Shown here piece by piece: positions 42,563 to 51,358 of a DNA stretch of 58,935 bases; position 1 is the first letter of the stretch; every line of letters begins with the position of its first letter. The DNA is taken from assembly GCA_002432715.1 (NCBI GenBank), contig DJGJ01000037.1:1-58935 (forward strand). The letters run 5' to 3'. This stretch comes from Sphaerochaeta sp. UBA5849. GTDB lineage: Bacteria; Spirochaetota; Spirochaetia; Sphaerochaetales; Sphaerochaetaceae. The notes under the pieces are model-generated. The model made no database searches. It saw only the letters and a list, made by a program, of their open reading frames with translations, and was not told the origin of the DNA. The position numbers were made by a program, and so were the translations under genes.

Positions 42563-43492
42563 ATGACTGATATCAATCACAAGCGCCTCGTCCTCGAGGC
42601 GCTCTATCTTGTTGGAGGGACTGCTCTGGCTGGCTTTGCCATCGCCGTCTTCATTACCCCGGCCAAAATCGCCAGCGGAGGCGTCAACGGGGTGGCGACC
42701 ATCATCTACCACCTCACAGGCTGGGATACCGGGTTTGTCATGCTTTGCATCAGCGTACCGCTTTTTCTGGTCGGCATGTCAATCTTTGGCAAGACCTACG
42801 GGGTGAGAAGCCTTGCAGGAACGTTGTTTCTCAGCATCTGGGTCAGCCTCTTCGGCCAGCTTACCGATTATAATGGATTTCTTCCCTATATCGACCGAAT
42901 GGACACACTGCTTTCGGCCATATTCGGAGGAGTATTGCTGGGAAGCGGAATCGGCATCGTCATGCGCTCGGGAGCCAATACCGGCGGGACTGACATCCTT
43001 GCCCAGATTCTCGCGCGCTTCACTCCCCTGCCGCTGGGAACCGCACTGTTTTTGTGCGATGCCTCGGTGATCGTGTTTGGTGCGATGGTGTTCGGCCTTG
43101 AACGGGCGCTCTTTGCCGTCATCACCCTCTACCTCTCAGGTCAGATGGTCAACTTTGTCGTCATGAACCTCGGCACCAAGTACGCCAAGACCGCCTACAT
43201 CGTCAGCGAGCACCACGAAGCCATCGGAAAGCGCATCATCACCGAACTTCACCATGGAGGAACGTTGATCAGCGGAGTGGGCATATTCACCGGACGTGAG
43301 AGGACCATACTGCTTGCAGTGGTGCACAATCAGCAGATCAACCACCTCACCCAGATCGTCCATCAGGAGGACCCCAAGGCATTCATGTTCGTACATGAGA
43401 CATACCAAGCACTCGGTGAAGGATTCGTCCCGATGCAGAACCTGATCAAGTTAGAAGAAAAGCGGAGCAAGCAAAACAGTCCAAATCGCTGA
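42563..43492 (+). CDS. YitT-family membrane protein
   Basis: The 309-residue protein has about five or six N-terminal hydrophobic helices (YitT/DUF161 repeats: TPAKIASGGVNGVATIIYHLTG; GIGIVMRSGANTGGTDILAQIL) and a C-terminal cytoplasmic DUF2179 domain (GTKYAKTAYIVSEHHEAIGKRIITELHHGGTLISGVGIFTGRERTILLAVV). The function is unproven; the family is often called a putative transporter. GGGAGG precedes the ATG. It follows uxuB by 27 bases and could be cotranscribed. Its 3' end overlaps the convergent LrgB gene by 42 bases. Confidence 0.85.
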   Translation: MTDINHKRLVLEALYLVGGTALAGFAIAVFITPAKIASGGVNGVATIIYHLTGWDTGFVMLCISVPLFLVGMSIFGKTYGVRSLAGTLFLSIWVSLFGQLTDYNGFLPYIDRMDTLLSAIFGGVLLGSGIGIVMRSGANTGGTDILAQILARFTPLPLGTALFLCDASVIVFGAMVFGLERALFAVITLYLSGQMVNFVVMNLGTKYAKTAYIVSEHHEAIGKRIITELHHGGTLISGVGIFTGRERTILLAVVHNQQINHLTQIVHQEDPKAFMFVHETYQALGEGFVPMQNLIKLEEKRSKQNSPNR

Positions 43493-44131
43493 CAAGCTGA
43501 TGGAAATAGAACTCATGGCGCCCTCGATCTCACCGATTTCGAGGGCTTTGCTTGTGCCCAAGGCATGGCTGCACGATCCGATGCCCACCCCGTGGGCAAC
43601 CGGGTCCTTGATATGAAACAGCTTGGGAAGCACCGGTGCAAGCAGGTTTCCCGCAAGACCGGTGATGATCGTCGAGGCGATGGTCAGAGCCGGAATGCCG
43701 CCGAACTGCTCGGTAAGCGCGATAGCCACCGGGGTGGTCACCGATTTGGAAAGCAGGCTGGCGAGGATGGTTCGGTCCAGGCCCAGAAGGTAGCAGCTGC
43801 CTCGGATGGTGGCCAGGGCGGCAAGCGAGCCTGCAAGCGTACCCAGCAGGACTGGAAAAAAATTGCTCATCAGGGTCTTGCGCTGACGATAAATGGTCAG
43901 TGCCAGCACTGCGGTTACCGGAGAGAGGAACATGAGGATGAACGAGGAACCCTCCTCATACGCCTCCACGGGGATATCGAACACAGCCAGAGTGCCGACG
44001 ACCAGCAGCATGGCGATGATCAGGGGATTGGCCAACGGAGTTTTCAGCTTTCGATTCACCCACATGCCGATTCTGAAGGCGACGATCGAAAGGGATATCC
44101 CGAACAAAGGGGAGCTGAGAATCTCAAGCAT
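43451..44131 (-). CDS. lrgB: LrgB/CidB-family membrane protein
   Basis: This integral membrane protein of 226 residues with about six or seven hydrophobic helices is the partner of an LrgA-type holin-like protein. Family features are ANPLIIAMLL, LSPVTAVLALTIYRQR, LLSKSVTTPVAIALTEQFGG and the C-terminal HALGTSKALEIGEIEGAMSSISI. LrgAB pairs are linked to murein hydrolase control and, in several bacteria, to pyruvate transport. The start at 44131 has AGGAGGAGG and overlaps the LrgA stop by eight bases. Confidence 0.88.
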   Translation of the reverse strand: MLEILSSPLFGISLSIVAFRIGMWVNRKLKTPLANPLIIAMLLVVGTLAVFDIPVEAYEEGSSFILMFLSPVTAVLALTIYRQRKTLMSNFFPVLLGTLAGSLAALATIRGSCYLLGLDRTILASLLSKSVTTPVAIALTEQFGGIPALTIASTIITGLAGNLLAPVLPKLFHIKDPVAHGVGIGSCSHALGTSKALEIGEIEGAMSSISISLSAIWTVLLAPLFF

Positions 44132-44495
44132 GCCTCCTCCTTTGCAGCGCCTTTTGTGCACGGCTTACGAGCACCACAGTCCAGCTCGCAGCGGCGAAAC
44201 AGGTGATGACACTGACGATATTGACGACCAGCAACTGCCACCAGATGCTGTTGATGATATCCATGTAGCGGATGATGCTCACCCCGGGAGGGATGAAGAA
44301 GAAGGTCATGTTGCACAGCATGAAATCCGCGCTCTCCCCCAGCGATTGCTCCTTCATAAGGTTGGTTGAGAGCAGAAGGAGAATCAGCAGCATGCTTACG
44401 ACGCTGCCGGGAAACGCAAACGGAAGGAGCGAGGAAATCAAGTCTCCCACCAAACAAAGGCCAAAGATGATTGCAAGCTGGGTGAGGTATTTCAT
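44124..44495 (-). CDS. lrgA: LrgA/CidA-family holin-like protein
   Basis: This small membrane protein of 123 residues has four hydrophobic helices and the family pattern LTQLAIIFGLCLVGDLISSLLPFAFPGSVVSMLLILLLL ... FFFIPPGVSIIRYMDII. It is encoded upstream of LrgB with an eight-base overlap. It is divergent from the nitroreductase gene with 66 bases between them. Confidence 0.86.
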   Translation of the reverse strand: MKYLTQLAIIFGLCLVGDLISSLLPFAFPGSVVSMLLILLLLSTNLMKEQSLGESADFMLCNMTFFFIPPGVSIIRYMDIINSIWWQLLVVNIVSVITCFAAASWTVVLVSRAQKALQRRRHA

Positions 44496-44561
44496 GAGCC
44501 TCTACATTACCCTATTGGAAGGCTTTCTGGGAAGGGGTACCATGGGATGAGGAGGCAGCAC

Positions 44562-45068
44562 ATGAACAGCATTATCGAAAGCCTGCTGAGCAGGCGCAGC
44601 GTTCGTACTTTTACCGACAAGCAGATCAGCGATGAGGATCTGGATTTGATTGTACAGGCAGCGATTCTTGCACCGAATGGAAGAAACCAGGAACCCTGGC
44701 ACTTCACCGCATTGCAGGATCCAGGCAAACTGAAAATGCTCGACGAACTGGTGGTTGGAAAAGGCGACAGCTTCTTCTACAACGCCCCCACCCTGATCCT
44801 TGTCTCCATCCAGGAAGGCAATGCCTACGAGAAGGAAGACACCGCATGCGCCCTGACCAACATGATGCAGGCCGCCCATGCCCTTGGACTTGGTTCGGTC
44901 TGGTGCAACCGCATCAACGGCAATCATGAGCTCGATACGAAGCTGACTCAATTCGGCATTCCCCAAGGCTACCGCGTGACCGGCACCCTGGCTGTAGGGC
45001 ATCCCAAGGGAGACTACCCCGCAAAGAGAATACCCAAGCAAGGGACGATTACCATCGTCCGTTCGTAA
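44562..45068 (+). CDS. Nitroreductase-family flavoprotein
   Basis: This small FMN-dependent oxidoreductase of 168 residues shows the family start SLLSRRSVRTFTDKQISDEDLDLIVQAAILAPNGRNQEPWHF, with the FMN-binding Arg/Ser pair, and a later ALTNMMQAAHALGLGSVWCNRI block. The start at 44562 has GAGGAGG six bases upstream. The physiological substrate cannot be told from sequence. Confidence 0.88.
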   Translation: MNSIIESLLSRRSVRTFTDKQISDEDLDLIVQAAILAPNGRNQEPWHFTALQDPGKLKMLDELVVGKGDSFFYNAPTLILVSIQEGNAYEKEDTACALTNMMQAAHALGLGSVWCNRINGNHELDTKLTQFGIPQGYRVTGTLAVGHPKGDYPAKRIPKQGTITIVRS

Positions 45069-45161
45069 CCTCTCTCCAAGTATTTGGTTCCTTTGCTGAG
45101 GACGGCAGGTTTTCATACCTTCGGAGCCCGGGTATACTCAGGTTTTTCAGGAGAAGCATCG

Positions 45162-46205
45162 ATGGCAAAACAGAAAAAGACAAACCGGCTGCAGAAACAA
45201 GCAGGAAAGGCGAAGAAGCGCGGCAAGCGGCTGCTCATACTGCTTGCCATCCTCATCGTCCTATGGATCCTCACCTTGGTCTTTGCGCCGGTGGCCCAAC
45301 CATCATCCGCCTATGTCCAGGATTTGGAGCTCCCCCTGTATCAGAAGGGGGAACTGGTGGTGCGCCATCCAGGCTACACCCTTCTCTACGATGAAGAGCA
45401 TGAACAAGCACGTTGGGTGGCCTACCACCTGAGCCGCGAGGAACTGTACGGCAGCCAAGAAAGGGGCGATGACTTCAGGGCCGACCCCTCCATTCCCACC
45501 GGATCGGCTGCCTTGGACGATTACCGCAGCAGCGGCTACGACCGCGGCCACCTCATCCCGGCAGCCGACCTTTCCTGGTCACAGGAGGCAATGAGTGCTT
45601 CCTTCTTCCTGAGCAACATGAGCCCGCAGGCAGGTACATTCAACCGCGGCATCTGGAGCAAGCTGGAAGCAACGGTACGCAATTTTGCCGACACGGAAGG
45701 GGCTGTGTATGTAGTCACCGGACCTGTCCTTACCGACGGCCCGTACAAGACGATAGGAAAGAACCAGGTTTCAGTTCCCAACGCCTACTACAAGGTGGTT
45801 CTGGATTATCAGGAGCCGGAGTATAAAGCCATCGGCTTTTTGCTTCCCAACGAGGGTTCCAAAAAGGATCTGCAAGCGTTTGCCGTGAGTGTCGACGAGG
45901 TGGAGGAAGTCACCGGCATCGACTTTTTCCACCGCTTGAAAGACAGAGAAGAAGATGTTCTTGAAGCCTCATACGATGTTTCTCTGTGGGACTTCTCCAC
46001 CTTCAGCGCAAGTGCAAAGGACCGCGAGGCCTTCCAGGAAGGCAACCTGCCTGCAAAGACAGGTGAAAAACCATCAGGAATCTACTCTATTGCCAAGGGA
46101 ACGCTGTCCACCATCTTATCTGTAGTGAAGAAAGAGAGCGTGAACATCATCGAGCTCTTCATCCCCAAGGCTACGCTGAGGGAAGCTGCTCCCTTCCTCT
46201 ACTGA
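45162..46205 (+). CDS. Membrane-anchored DNA/RNA non-specific endonuclease (NUC family)
   Basis: A very basic N-terminus (MAKQKKTNRLQKQAGKAKKRGKR) precedes a single hydrophobic helix (about 24-42), so the rest is likely outside the cytoplasm. The beta-beta-alpha-metal nuclease domain shows the catalytic SGYDRGHLIPAADL near residue 128 and FFLSNMSPQAGTFNRGIWSKLE near residue 147, with the metal-ligand Asn in the second block. A ~70-residue tail follows the domain. AGGAGA precedes the ATG. A role in scavenging nucleic acids is likely. The 3' end overlaps the convergent sulfoquinovosidase gene by seven bases. Confidence 0.9.
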   Translation: MAKQKKTNRLQKQAGKAKKRGKRLLILLAILIVLWILTLVFAPVAQPSSAYVQDLELPLYQKGELVVRHPGYTLLYDEEHEQARWVAYHLSREELYGSQERGDDFRADPSIPTGSAALDDYRSSGYDRGHLIPAADLSWSQEAMSASFFLSNMSPQAGTFNRGIWSKLEATVRNFADTEGAVYVVTGPVLTDGPYKTIGKNQVSVPNAYYKVVLDYQEPEYKAIGFLLPNEGSKKDLQAFAVSVDEVEEVTGIDFFHRLKDREEDVLEASYDVSLWDFSTFSASAKDREAFQEGNLPAKTGEKPSGIYSIAKGTLSTILSVVKKESVNIIELFIPKATLREAAPFLY

Positions 46206-48205
46206 ATCGATGCAAAGAGAGGAGCGAAACTGCTGGCCTTTCGGTAGAATACTGCAGGGCGAAGCAACGGCGCTTCAAGAGTGTGTCTCCCTCCCCGGTA
46301 CTCGACCTTGGTAAACAGGTGCACCCAATCATCATCGGGAAGCAGCACCTCACGCCTCACTGCTCCTTGTTCAAGGATGGGAGCCACAAAGAGGTCCCGC
46401 CCCAAAAGATAGGAGTCCTTCACACTCAAAAAAGGCTCAAGTTCGTAGTGCAGGAATATCGGCCTGACCACCGGGATGCCCTCTTGTGCATTCTCGGCGA
46501 CCAGATGCATCAGATACGGCTTGAGCTGCACATGCACATCGGTCATGTAGGCTATTGCATCGATGGTCTGTTGGTCGCTGTCGAACTGCCAGTTGTCCTT
46601 GGGTCGGTTTCCCTCGTGCGTGCGCATCAAGGGGGTGAAGGCAGCCTGTTCCGCCCACCTGATCAAGAGCTCCTTGCTGCGTTTCATACCATACAAGGTG
46701 GTGTACCCTCCGATATCGCTGTGATTGAGCCCCATGCCGCTCATCGCCAGGGAGAGGGTTGCCGTGAGGACGGAAGGAAGACCGTCGTCCTCCGACCAAT
46801 CCACATTCTGGTCCCCCGCCCACATCATCCGGCACGATTTGAGGCTCTGGGCGCAACCGGCGCGCATGAAGAAGAAAATATCGTCCTGCTTGCCGGCCTC
46901 CTCAATGGCTTCCTTGTTGATCTCGGCCCAGTAGCCCGGCCACCTGTTGTGCTCGAGCATCGCCGGCTTTCCTCCGGCGAGCACGACATCCGTGGGCAGG
47001 TACTCCCCAAAATCGGCCATCCAGCCGGACAGGCCGAAATCAATGAGTTCTTTCTTGATCACCTGCTTGTACCAGGTTACTGCCTCACTCTTGGTGAAGT
47101 CGACGATGGCCGCATCGAACTCGCCAAAATCCACCAGATACACCGAGCCGTCCCCTCGCTTTCCCAACAAGTCAAGTCGCGCGGCTTCTTCGTAGAGCGG
47201 ATGATCGACAAGCACGTAGGGATTGATGTATCCCAACACCCGCACCCCGCGCTGTCGCAGTCGTACTATCTCGGCATCCAGACCGGGATAGAGGTTCTGG
47301 TCCCACTGCCAGTTCCATCGCAGGCGCTTGCCGAAACTGGTGTACTTCTCCCCTTCCCAGTCCTGGATCCACAAGCCTGCCACCTTCATTCCGGACTCTT
47401 GCACACGCTCAAGCTTCTGAAGACAGGTGCTGGTTCCACCCTGCATGCCCAAGATGATACCGTCGTACACCCACTCTGGAAGGGTTTGCTGCCTCCCAAG
47501 GAAACGGGAGACATCCTTTACCACTTCCAGCAAGCTCGGTTTGCCGGAAAGAACAATGCTGGCAGGAACGTCCCAGAACTGCAGTTCATGGTATGACGGA
47601 TTGGAGAAATCGAAATCCGCATACCCATAGGTATCGGCATGCACAAAGTAGCGCCTGCTTGAGACGAAGGTGGGCTGGGGGTAGAAGGTGGTGTGGTAGT
47701 CGCCGCCGGCACGGTCCAGACGGTCGGCGATTTGTGTGATTTCAGTCTCCTTGTTCCTGCCCACTCCCTGTTCCTGGGTCCACAGGGGGTATTTTTTCCC
47801 CCTGAGGTTGAAGTGGGAGAACTGCTCCCCGCACCCCCATACACACTCGAGCGGGTCGGCATACAGGCGGATGAAGAGTCGGTTGTAGGGCTCTGGAAGG
47901 GGTGAGAAACACAGGTGAAGCCTCCCGTCCCGCTCACTCAACTCGAGGCTGAACGTCTTTCCCTCTGCGCTGAAGGTGAGATTGGAAACACCCCTGCCTT
48001 CGCTGTACGACTCGCCGAGCAGATAGGAAACAAGCGGCAAGGTCTCATCAATTTCATCACTGATGAAAAAGTTGCCCCGGTACATGTCCACGCTCTCCTT
48101 GCCGTGCTTGAGCATAATCATTGGAGAACTTTCGCTGTGTTCGAGAATCTTGAGCTGATTGTAAAAAACCGAGAGTTTGCCGTTTTGTCTGGAAAAGCTG
48201 ATCAT
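46199..48205 (-). CDS. yihQ: Sulfoquinovosidase (GH31)
   Basis: This retaining GH31 glycosidase releases sulfoquinovose from sulfoquinovosyl glycerides. The 668-residue chain follows E. coli YihQ closely. Every residue I recall as key in YihQ is present with one constant offset of seven: sulfonate/sugar contacts Gln281 (WIQDW), Arg294 and Trp297 (GKRLRWNW), Tyr501 (GGYTTLY), nucleophile Asp398 (GWMADFGEY) and acid/base Asp465 (MWAGDQ). There is no signal peptide, so glycosides are cleaved after import. It is the last gene of the importer operon, two bases after the permease stop. General alpha-glucosidases lack this residue set, so the call is specific. Confidence 0.94.
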   Translation of the reverse strand: MISFSRQNGKLSVFYNQLKILEHSESSPMIMLKHGKESVDMYRGNFFISDEIDETLPLVSYLLGESYSEGRGVSNLTFSAEGKTFSLELSERDGRLHLCFSPLPEPYNRLFIRLYADPLECVWGCGEQFSHFNLRGKKYPLWTQEQGVGRNKETEITQIADRLDRAGGDYHTTFYPQPTFVSSRRYFVHADTYGYADFDFSNPSYHELQFWDVPASIVLSGKPSLLEVVKDVSRFLGRQQTLPEWVYDGIILGMQGGTSTCLQKLERVQESGMKVAGLWIQDWEGEKYTSFGKRLRWNWQWDQNLYPGLDAEIVRLRQRGVRVLGYINPYVLVDHPLYEEAARLDLLGKRGDGSVYLVDFGEFDAAIVDFTKSEAVTWYKQVIKKELIDFGLSGWMADFGEYLPTDVVLAGGKPAMLEHNRWPGYWAEINKEAIEEAGKQDDIFFFMRAGCAQSLKSCRMMWAGDQNVDWSEDDGLPSVLTATLSLAMSGMGLNHSDIGGYTTLYGMKRSKELLIRWAEQAAFTPLMRTHEGNRPKDNWQFDSDQQTIDAIAYMTDVHVQLKPYLMHLVAENAQEGIPVVRPIFLHYELEPFLSVKDSYLLGRDLFVAPILEQGAVRREVLLPDDDWVHLFTKVEYRGGRHTLEAPLLRPAVFYRKASSFAPLFASIQ

Positions 48206-48207
48206 GC

Positions 48208-49050
48208 CTACCCCTTCACCCCGCCGGCGGTCAAGCCGCCGATGATCTTGTCATGGAGGAACACATATCCGACGATGCTGGGAATAATGGTGATGATCAC
48301 CGCTGCATACATGCTTGCATAGTCGGTGATGAATTGGCTGGTGAAAAACTTGATGCCAAGCTGGATGGTCCTCGACTCGATCGAGGAGGTAAGCAGCATC
48401 GCCATCAGAAACTCATTCCAGCTGTAGATGAAGCAGAAGGTTGCCGCAGTGACAAGACCGGAACGGGAGAGCGGGAGAATAATGACCGAGAACCGCTTGA
48501 AAAAGCCGCAGCCGTCGATGACACTCGCCTCTTCCAGCTCCCGGGGGATCGACTTCATGAAGGCGGTGACCAGAAAGATCGAAACAGGAATATTCACTGC
48601 CGTATAGACAAGCACCAGTGCAAGCAAGGTGTTGTACAGCCCGCTCTTGGTGATGAGAGAGAAGTAGGGAACCATGAAGGAGATGACGGGAACAAGGACC
48701 CCGGCAGTAAACAAGGTGTACAGCACATCCCGCCCCCGAAATCGTTCACGGGCGAGGATGAAGGAGGCCATGGCGGTGACGGCGCTGTTGAGGATGACGC
48801 TGCTTGCAGCCACCACTGCGGAGTTGAGCAACAGTCTGGGCAGGCTTGCCATGGCAAGGGCCTTCGTATAGTTGACCCATTGCATTTTCTCCGGCCAGCC
48901 GAAGGGGTTGGTCTGCAACTCCAGGTTCGTCCTCAGGGAGCTGACCAGCAGCCAGAGAAGGGGCAGCAGGGCCACGGCAAGCAGGGAGAGCAGCAAGATC
49001 CATTTGAGGAAATTGGCGATGATCTGAGCGGGTGTATAGGTGTGCTTCAT
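48208..49050 (-). CDS. Sugar ABC importer permease, MalG type (sulfoquinovose glycoside uptake)
   Basis: This 280-residue CUT1 permease has six hydrophobic helices and the EAA loop near residue 180 (ELEEASVIDGCGFFKRFSVIILPLSRSG). The N-terminal helix follows a short TPAQIIANFLKW stretch. It is encoded between the MalF-type permease and sulfoquinovosidase with gaps of nine and two bases. The specificity for sulfoquinovose or its glycosides is inferred from its partners. Confidence 0.88.
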   Translation of the reverse strand: MKHTYTPAQIIANFLKWILLLSLLAVALLPLLWLLVSSLRTNLELQTNPFGWPEKMQWVNYTKALAMASLPRLLLNSAVVAASSVILNSAVTAMASFILARERFRGRDVLYTLFTAGVLVPVISFMVPYFSLITKSGLYNTLLALVLVYTAVNIPVSIFLVTAFMKSIPRELEEASVIDGCGFFKRFSVIILPLSRSGLVTAATFCFIYSWNEFLMAMLLTSSIESRTIQLGIKFFTSQFITDYASMYAAVIITIIPSIVGYVFLHDKIIGGLTAGGVKG

Positions 49051-49059
49051 CGTCTTCTC

Positions 49060-49953
49060 CTACTGTGCCATTTCGCTCATCGGGTCCGAAGAACCGAAGA
49101 TCTTGCGAAGAACGGTGATCACCACCGTTCCCATGAGTATGAGGAACACGCCTGCAGTACTTGCCTCGCTGTACCGCAAGGCATCCATTTTCAGGTAGAG
49201 GTCGATGCCCATGGTGGTGGTCGCATATGCAGGACCGCCTCCGGTCATCAAGAAGGTCGATTCAAAGTGGCGCATGCCGTAGGCCATTGCAAGGGTCATC
49301 GTGGTGATGAGGCTGCCGCGCAGCATGGGAAGGGTGATACTCAACTCCTGCTGGAAGGTGGAGGCCCCGTCGATCTCGGCCGCCTCATACAGGGAACGGG
49401 GAATGTTCATAGCCGATGCCAGCAGAATGATCATAAAGTAACCGATATAGATGACCGTCTGGAAGATGACCGCGAAGAGAGCGGTATCGGGGTTGCCCAA
49501 CCAGTTGCGCTTCTCAGCGCCGAACAAGGCGCCCAGAATTGCATTCAAGGGCCCCTCTACGTTGTAAATGGCGACCCAGACCATCGCCAGTGCGACGGTG
49601 GAAATGACATTGGGAAGGTAGTAGATGGTTCTCAGTGAGCGCCAGAAACGAGGTTTGCGCACCAGGATCATGGCTATCAAACAGGCAAGCGGAACTTGGA
49701 TGAACCCTTGGGAAAGCGCCCACACAACGTTGTTTCCCAAGGCTTTCCGAAAGGTGGGGTCTCCAAGGAGCTTGGCATAGTTGGCCAGGCCGTTGAATTT
49801 CATCGACCCGATCCCTCTCCAACTGGTGAAACTCGTGTAGATGGTGAAGAGAAACGGATAGATGAAAAAGAAAAAGAAGAGAACGGAGACCGGAAGCAAA
49901 AACAGAACTCTTGCTGTCCAGACCCGACTACGGTGTGTACCAACTGCTTGCAT
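49060..49953 (-). CDS. Sugar ABC importer permease, MalF type (sulfoquinovose glycoside uptake)
   Basis: This 297-residue CUT1 permease has six helices and an EAA loop near residue 190 (SLYEAAEIDGASTFQQELSITLPMLRGS). It pairs with the next permease. The operon has no ATP-binding subunit, so an MsmK/UgpC-type ATPase encoded elsewhere is probably shared. The start codon is an ATG at 49953 with AGGAGC upstream. Confidence 0.88.
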   Translation of the reverse strand: MQAVGTHRSRVWTARVLFLLPVSVLFFFFFIYPFLFTIYTSFTSWRGIGSMKFNGLANYAKLLGDPTFRKALGNNVVWALSQGFIQVPLACLIAMILVRKPRFWRSLRTIYYLPNVISTVALAMVWVAIYNVEGPLNAILGALFGAEKRNWLGNPDTALFAVIFQTVIYIGYFMIILLASAMNIPRSLYEAAEIDGASTFQQELSITLPMLRGSLITTMTLAMAYGMRHFESTFLMTGGGPAYATTTMGIDLYLKMDALRYSEASTAGVFLILMGTVVITVLRKIFGSSDPMSEMAQ

Positions 49954-49978
49954 GCGATGCTCCTGATTACAAATCCAT

Positions 49979-50001
49979 GCTGCCGTCAGGACGACGGCAG
50001 C
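49979..50001 (-). other. Perfect hairpin between binding protein and permease genes
   Basis: A 9-bp perfect stem (GCTGCCGTC / GACGGCAGC) with a 5-nt loop lies 11 bases after the binding-protein stop. No T-run follows, so it is more likely an mRNA 3'-end stabiliser that raises binding-protein output than a terminator. Confidence 0.6.
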
Positions 50002-50012
50002 ACACCAATTTT

Positions 50013-51281
50013 CTAGCGTTCAATTTTGCGGTCGACCAAGGCGCAGAACTCTTCTGCACTGATGCGTCCGAGGGCAAGGGCCCCGAGTTGCTGGGCAAAC
50101 TCAAGCGTCGCTTCGGATCCAAGGGCGGCTTCGAGGTCGAAAGCTGTGGTCTTGGCAGCAGCAGCAGCTACATCATAGAATTGCTTCTGCAGAGGCTTCG
50201 TGGGGCGGTAGTCGGTCTTGATGGCGAACATTGCACCACTGGTCTCGGCAAGCTTGGAGATGGAGGGAGCGCTGGTCAAGAACTTCAGGAAGTCGACAAT
50301 AGCCGCTTCACGAGCCTTATCCTTGGAGGAGGCTGCACAGATGTTGGCCTGCAGGCGGCTGATCATGAAATCCTTGGTCGAACCGGCGGGGGGAAGGCCC
50401 GCAATCTTGATGGAGTTGAAGAACGGGGTTGCTGCAAGGTCTGCACGACCGGCATACCAAGGCCCGTTGGAGAAGACTGCAGTACGGCCGGCGAGGAAGT
50501 GGCCGCCGCTGCCGCCGGCACCCAAGCCGACTGCATCGCTGGTGGAGTATTCGGTGATCATGCGCTTGGTCAGCTTGGCTGCTTCGACGAAGGCTGGATC
50601 GGTGAAGCTTTTTTCCCATACATTGGTTCCACCCAATGACACGGCGAAATGGCTGAACCAGATCATGGAAGTCCAAGCATTGGTGTCACCGGTCATCTGG
50701 CTGGTCGGGGTGATGCCGGCAGCCTTCAGCTTGTCAAATGCAGCAAACATTCCCTCAAGGGTGGTCGGAAGCTCGGTGATACCGACTTTTTTGAATGCAT
50801 CCATGTTGTACCAGATGGGCAGGATTGCAGTCTCCATCGGCAGGGACTTGAGCATGCCGTCAACGGTCGATTGCTCGAGTGAGCCGGCATCGAAGGTCTG
50901 TTTCCAAGAAGGGTCCATCACCTTTGCGAAATCCATGAGCAGGTTGCTCTGATAGAAGGTCGCTGTGGTCGGATTGAACTTGATCGTAAAGATGTCCGCC
51001 GGAGCCTGTCCTGCAGCAAGGCTGGTTCGCACTTTCTGCTCGTAGGCGTTGTAGTCGGGCTGCGGTTCAATCACCACCTTGATCTTTCCTGCATTCTTGG
51101 CGTTGTACTCAGCCACCAAGGCTTCAACGGCAGGGGCCTTGCTGTCGTTTCCGACCCAAATGCTCGCCCAGCGCAGTTCAATCTCTTTGGCCGGCGCACT
51201 CTCGACTTGTCCCTGGGCAACAAGCGGGAAGACCAGGCAAAGCATCAGCAGAAGAGCAAGTAATCTTGATTTTTTCAACAT
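50013..51281 (-). CDS. Extracellular sugar-binding protein of the sulfoquinovose importer
   Basis: This 422-residue family 1 solute-binding protein has a classical signal peptide (about 1-22, MLKKSRLLALLLMLCLVFPLVAQ) and no lipobox cysteine. The mature part shows CUT1 features (NAKNAGKIKVVIEPQPDYNAYEQKVRTSLAAGQAPADIFTI, GRTAVFSNGPWYAGRADLA). It is the second gene of the operon, after the FucI-like isomerase and a 77-base gap holding a small stem-loop (51303-51323) in the leader. The ligand is inferred to be sulfoquinovose or sulfoquinovosyl glycerol from the operon. Confidence 0.87.
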   Translation of the reverse strand: MLKKSRLLALLLMLCLVFPLVAQGQVESAPAKEIELRWASIWVGNDSKAPAVEALVAEYNAKNAGKIKVVIEPQPDYNAYEQKVRTSLAAGQAPADIFTIKFNPTTATFYQSNLLMDFAKVMDPSWKQTFDAGSLEQSTVDGMLKSLPMETAILPIWYNMDAFKKVGITELPTTLEGMFAAFDKLKAAGITPTSQMTGDTNAWTSMIWFSHFAVSLGGTNVWEKSFTDPAFVEAAKLTKRMITEYSTSDAVGLGAGGSGGHFLAGRTAVFSNGPWYAGRADLAATPFFNSIKIAGLPPAGSTKDFMISRLQANICAASSKDKAREAAIVDFLKFLTSAPSISKLAETSGAMFAIKTDYRPTKPLQKQFYDVAAAAAKTTAFDLEAALGSEATLEFAQQLGALALGRISAEEFCALVDRKIER

Positions 51282-51358
51282 AGTTATCTCCTTTGTATCC
51301 TATTTTCGCCTTACAGGCAAAAAGTTTGTATAGTAATGTGTCGAAAACAAATACGTTG

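Noticed and set aside
46283..47596. 437-codon plus-strand open frame inside the sulfoquinovosidase gene
   Set aside because: It is antisense to the catalytic domain of a fully conserved GH31 enzyme.
46199..48205. Generic alpha-glucosidase or alpha-xylosidase call for the GH31 enzyme
   Set aside because: All six YihQ key residues are present at a constant offset of seven, which ordinary GH31 glucosidases do not show.
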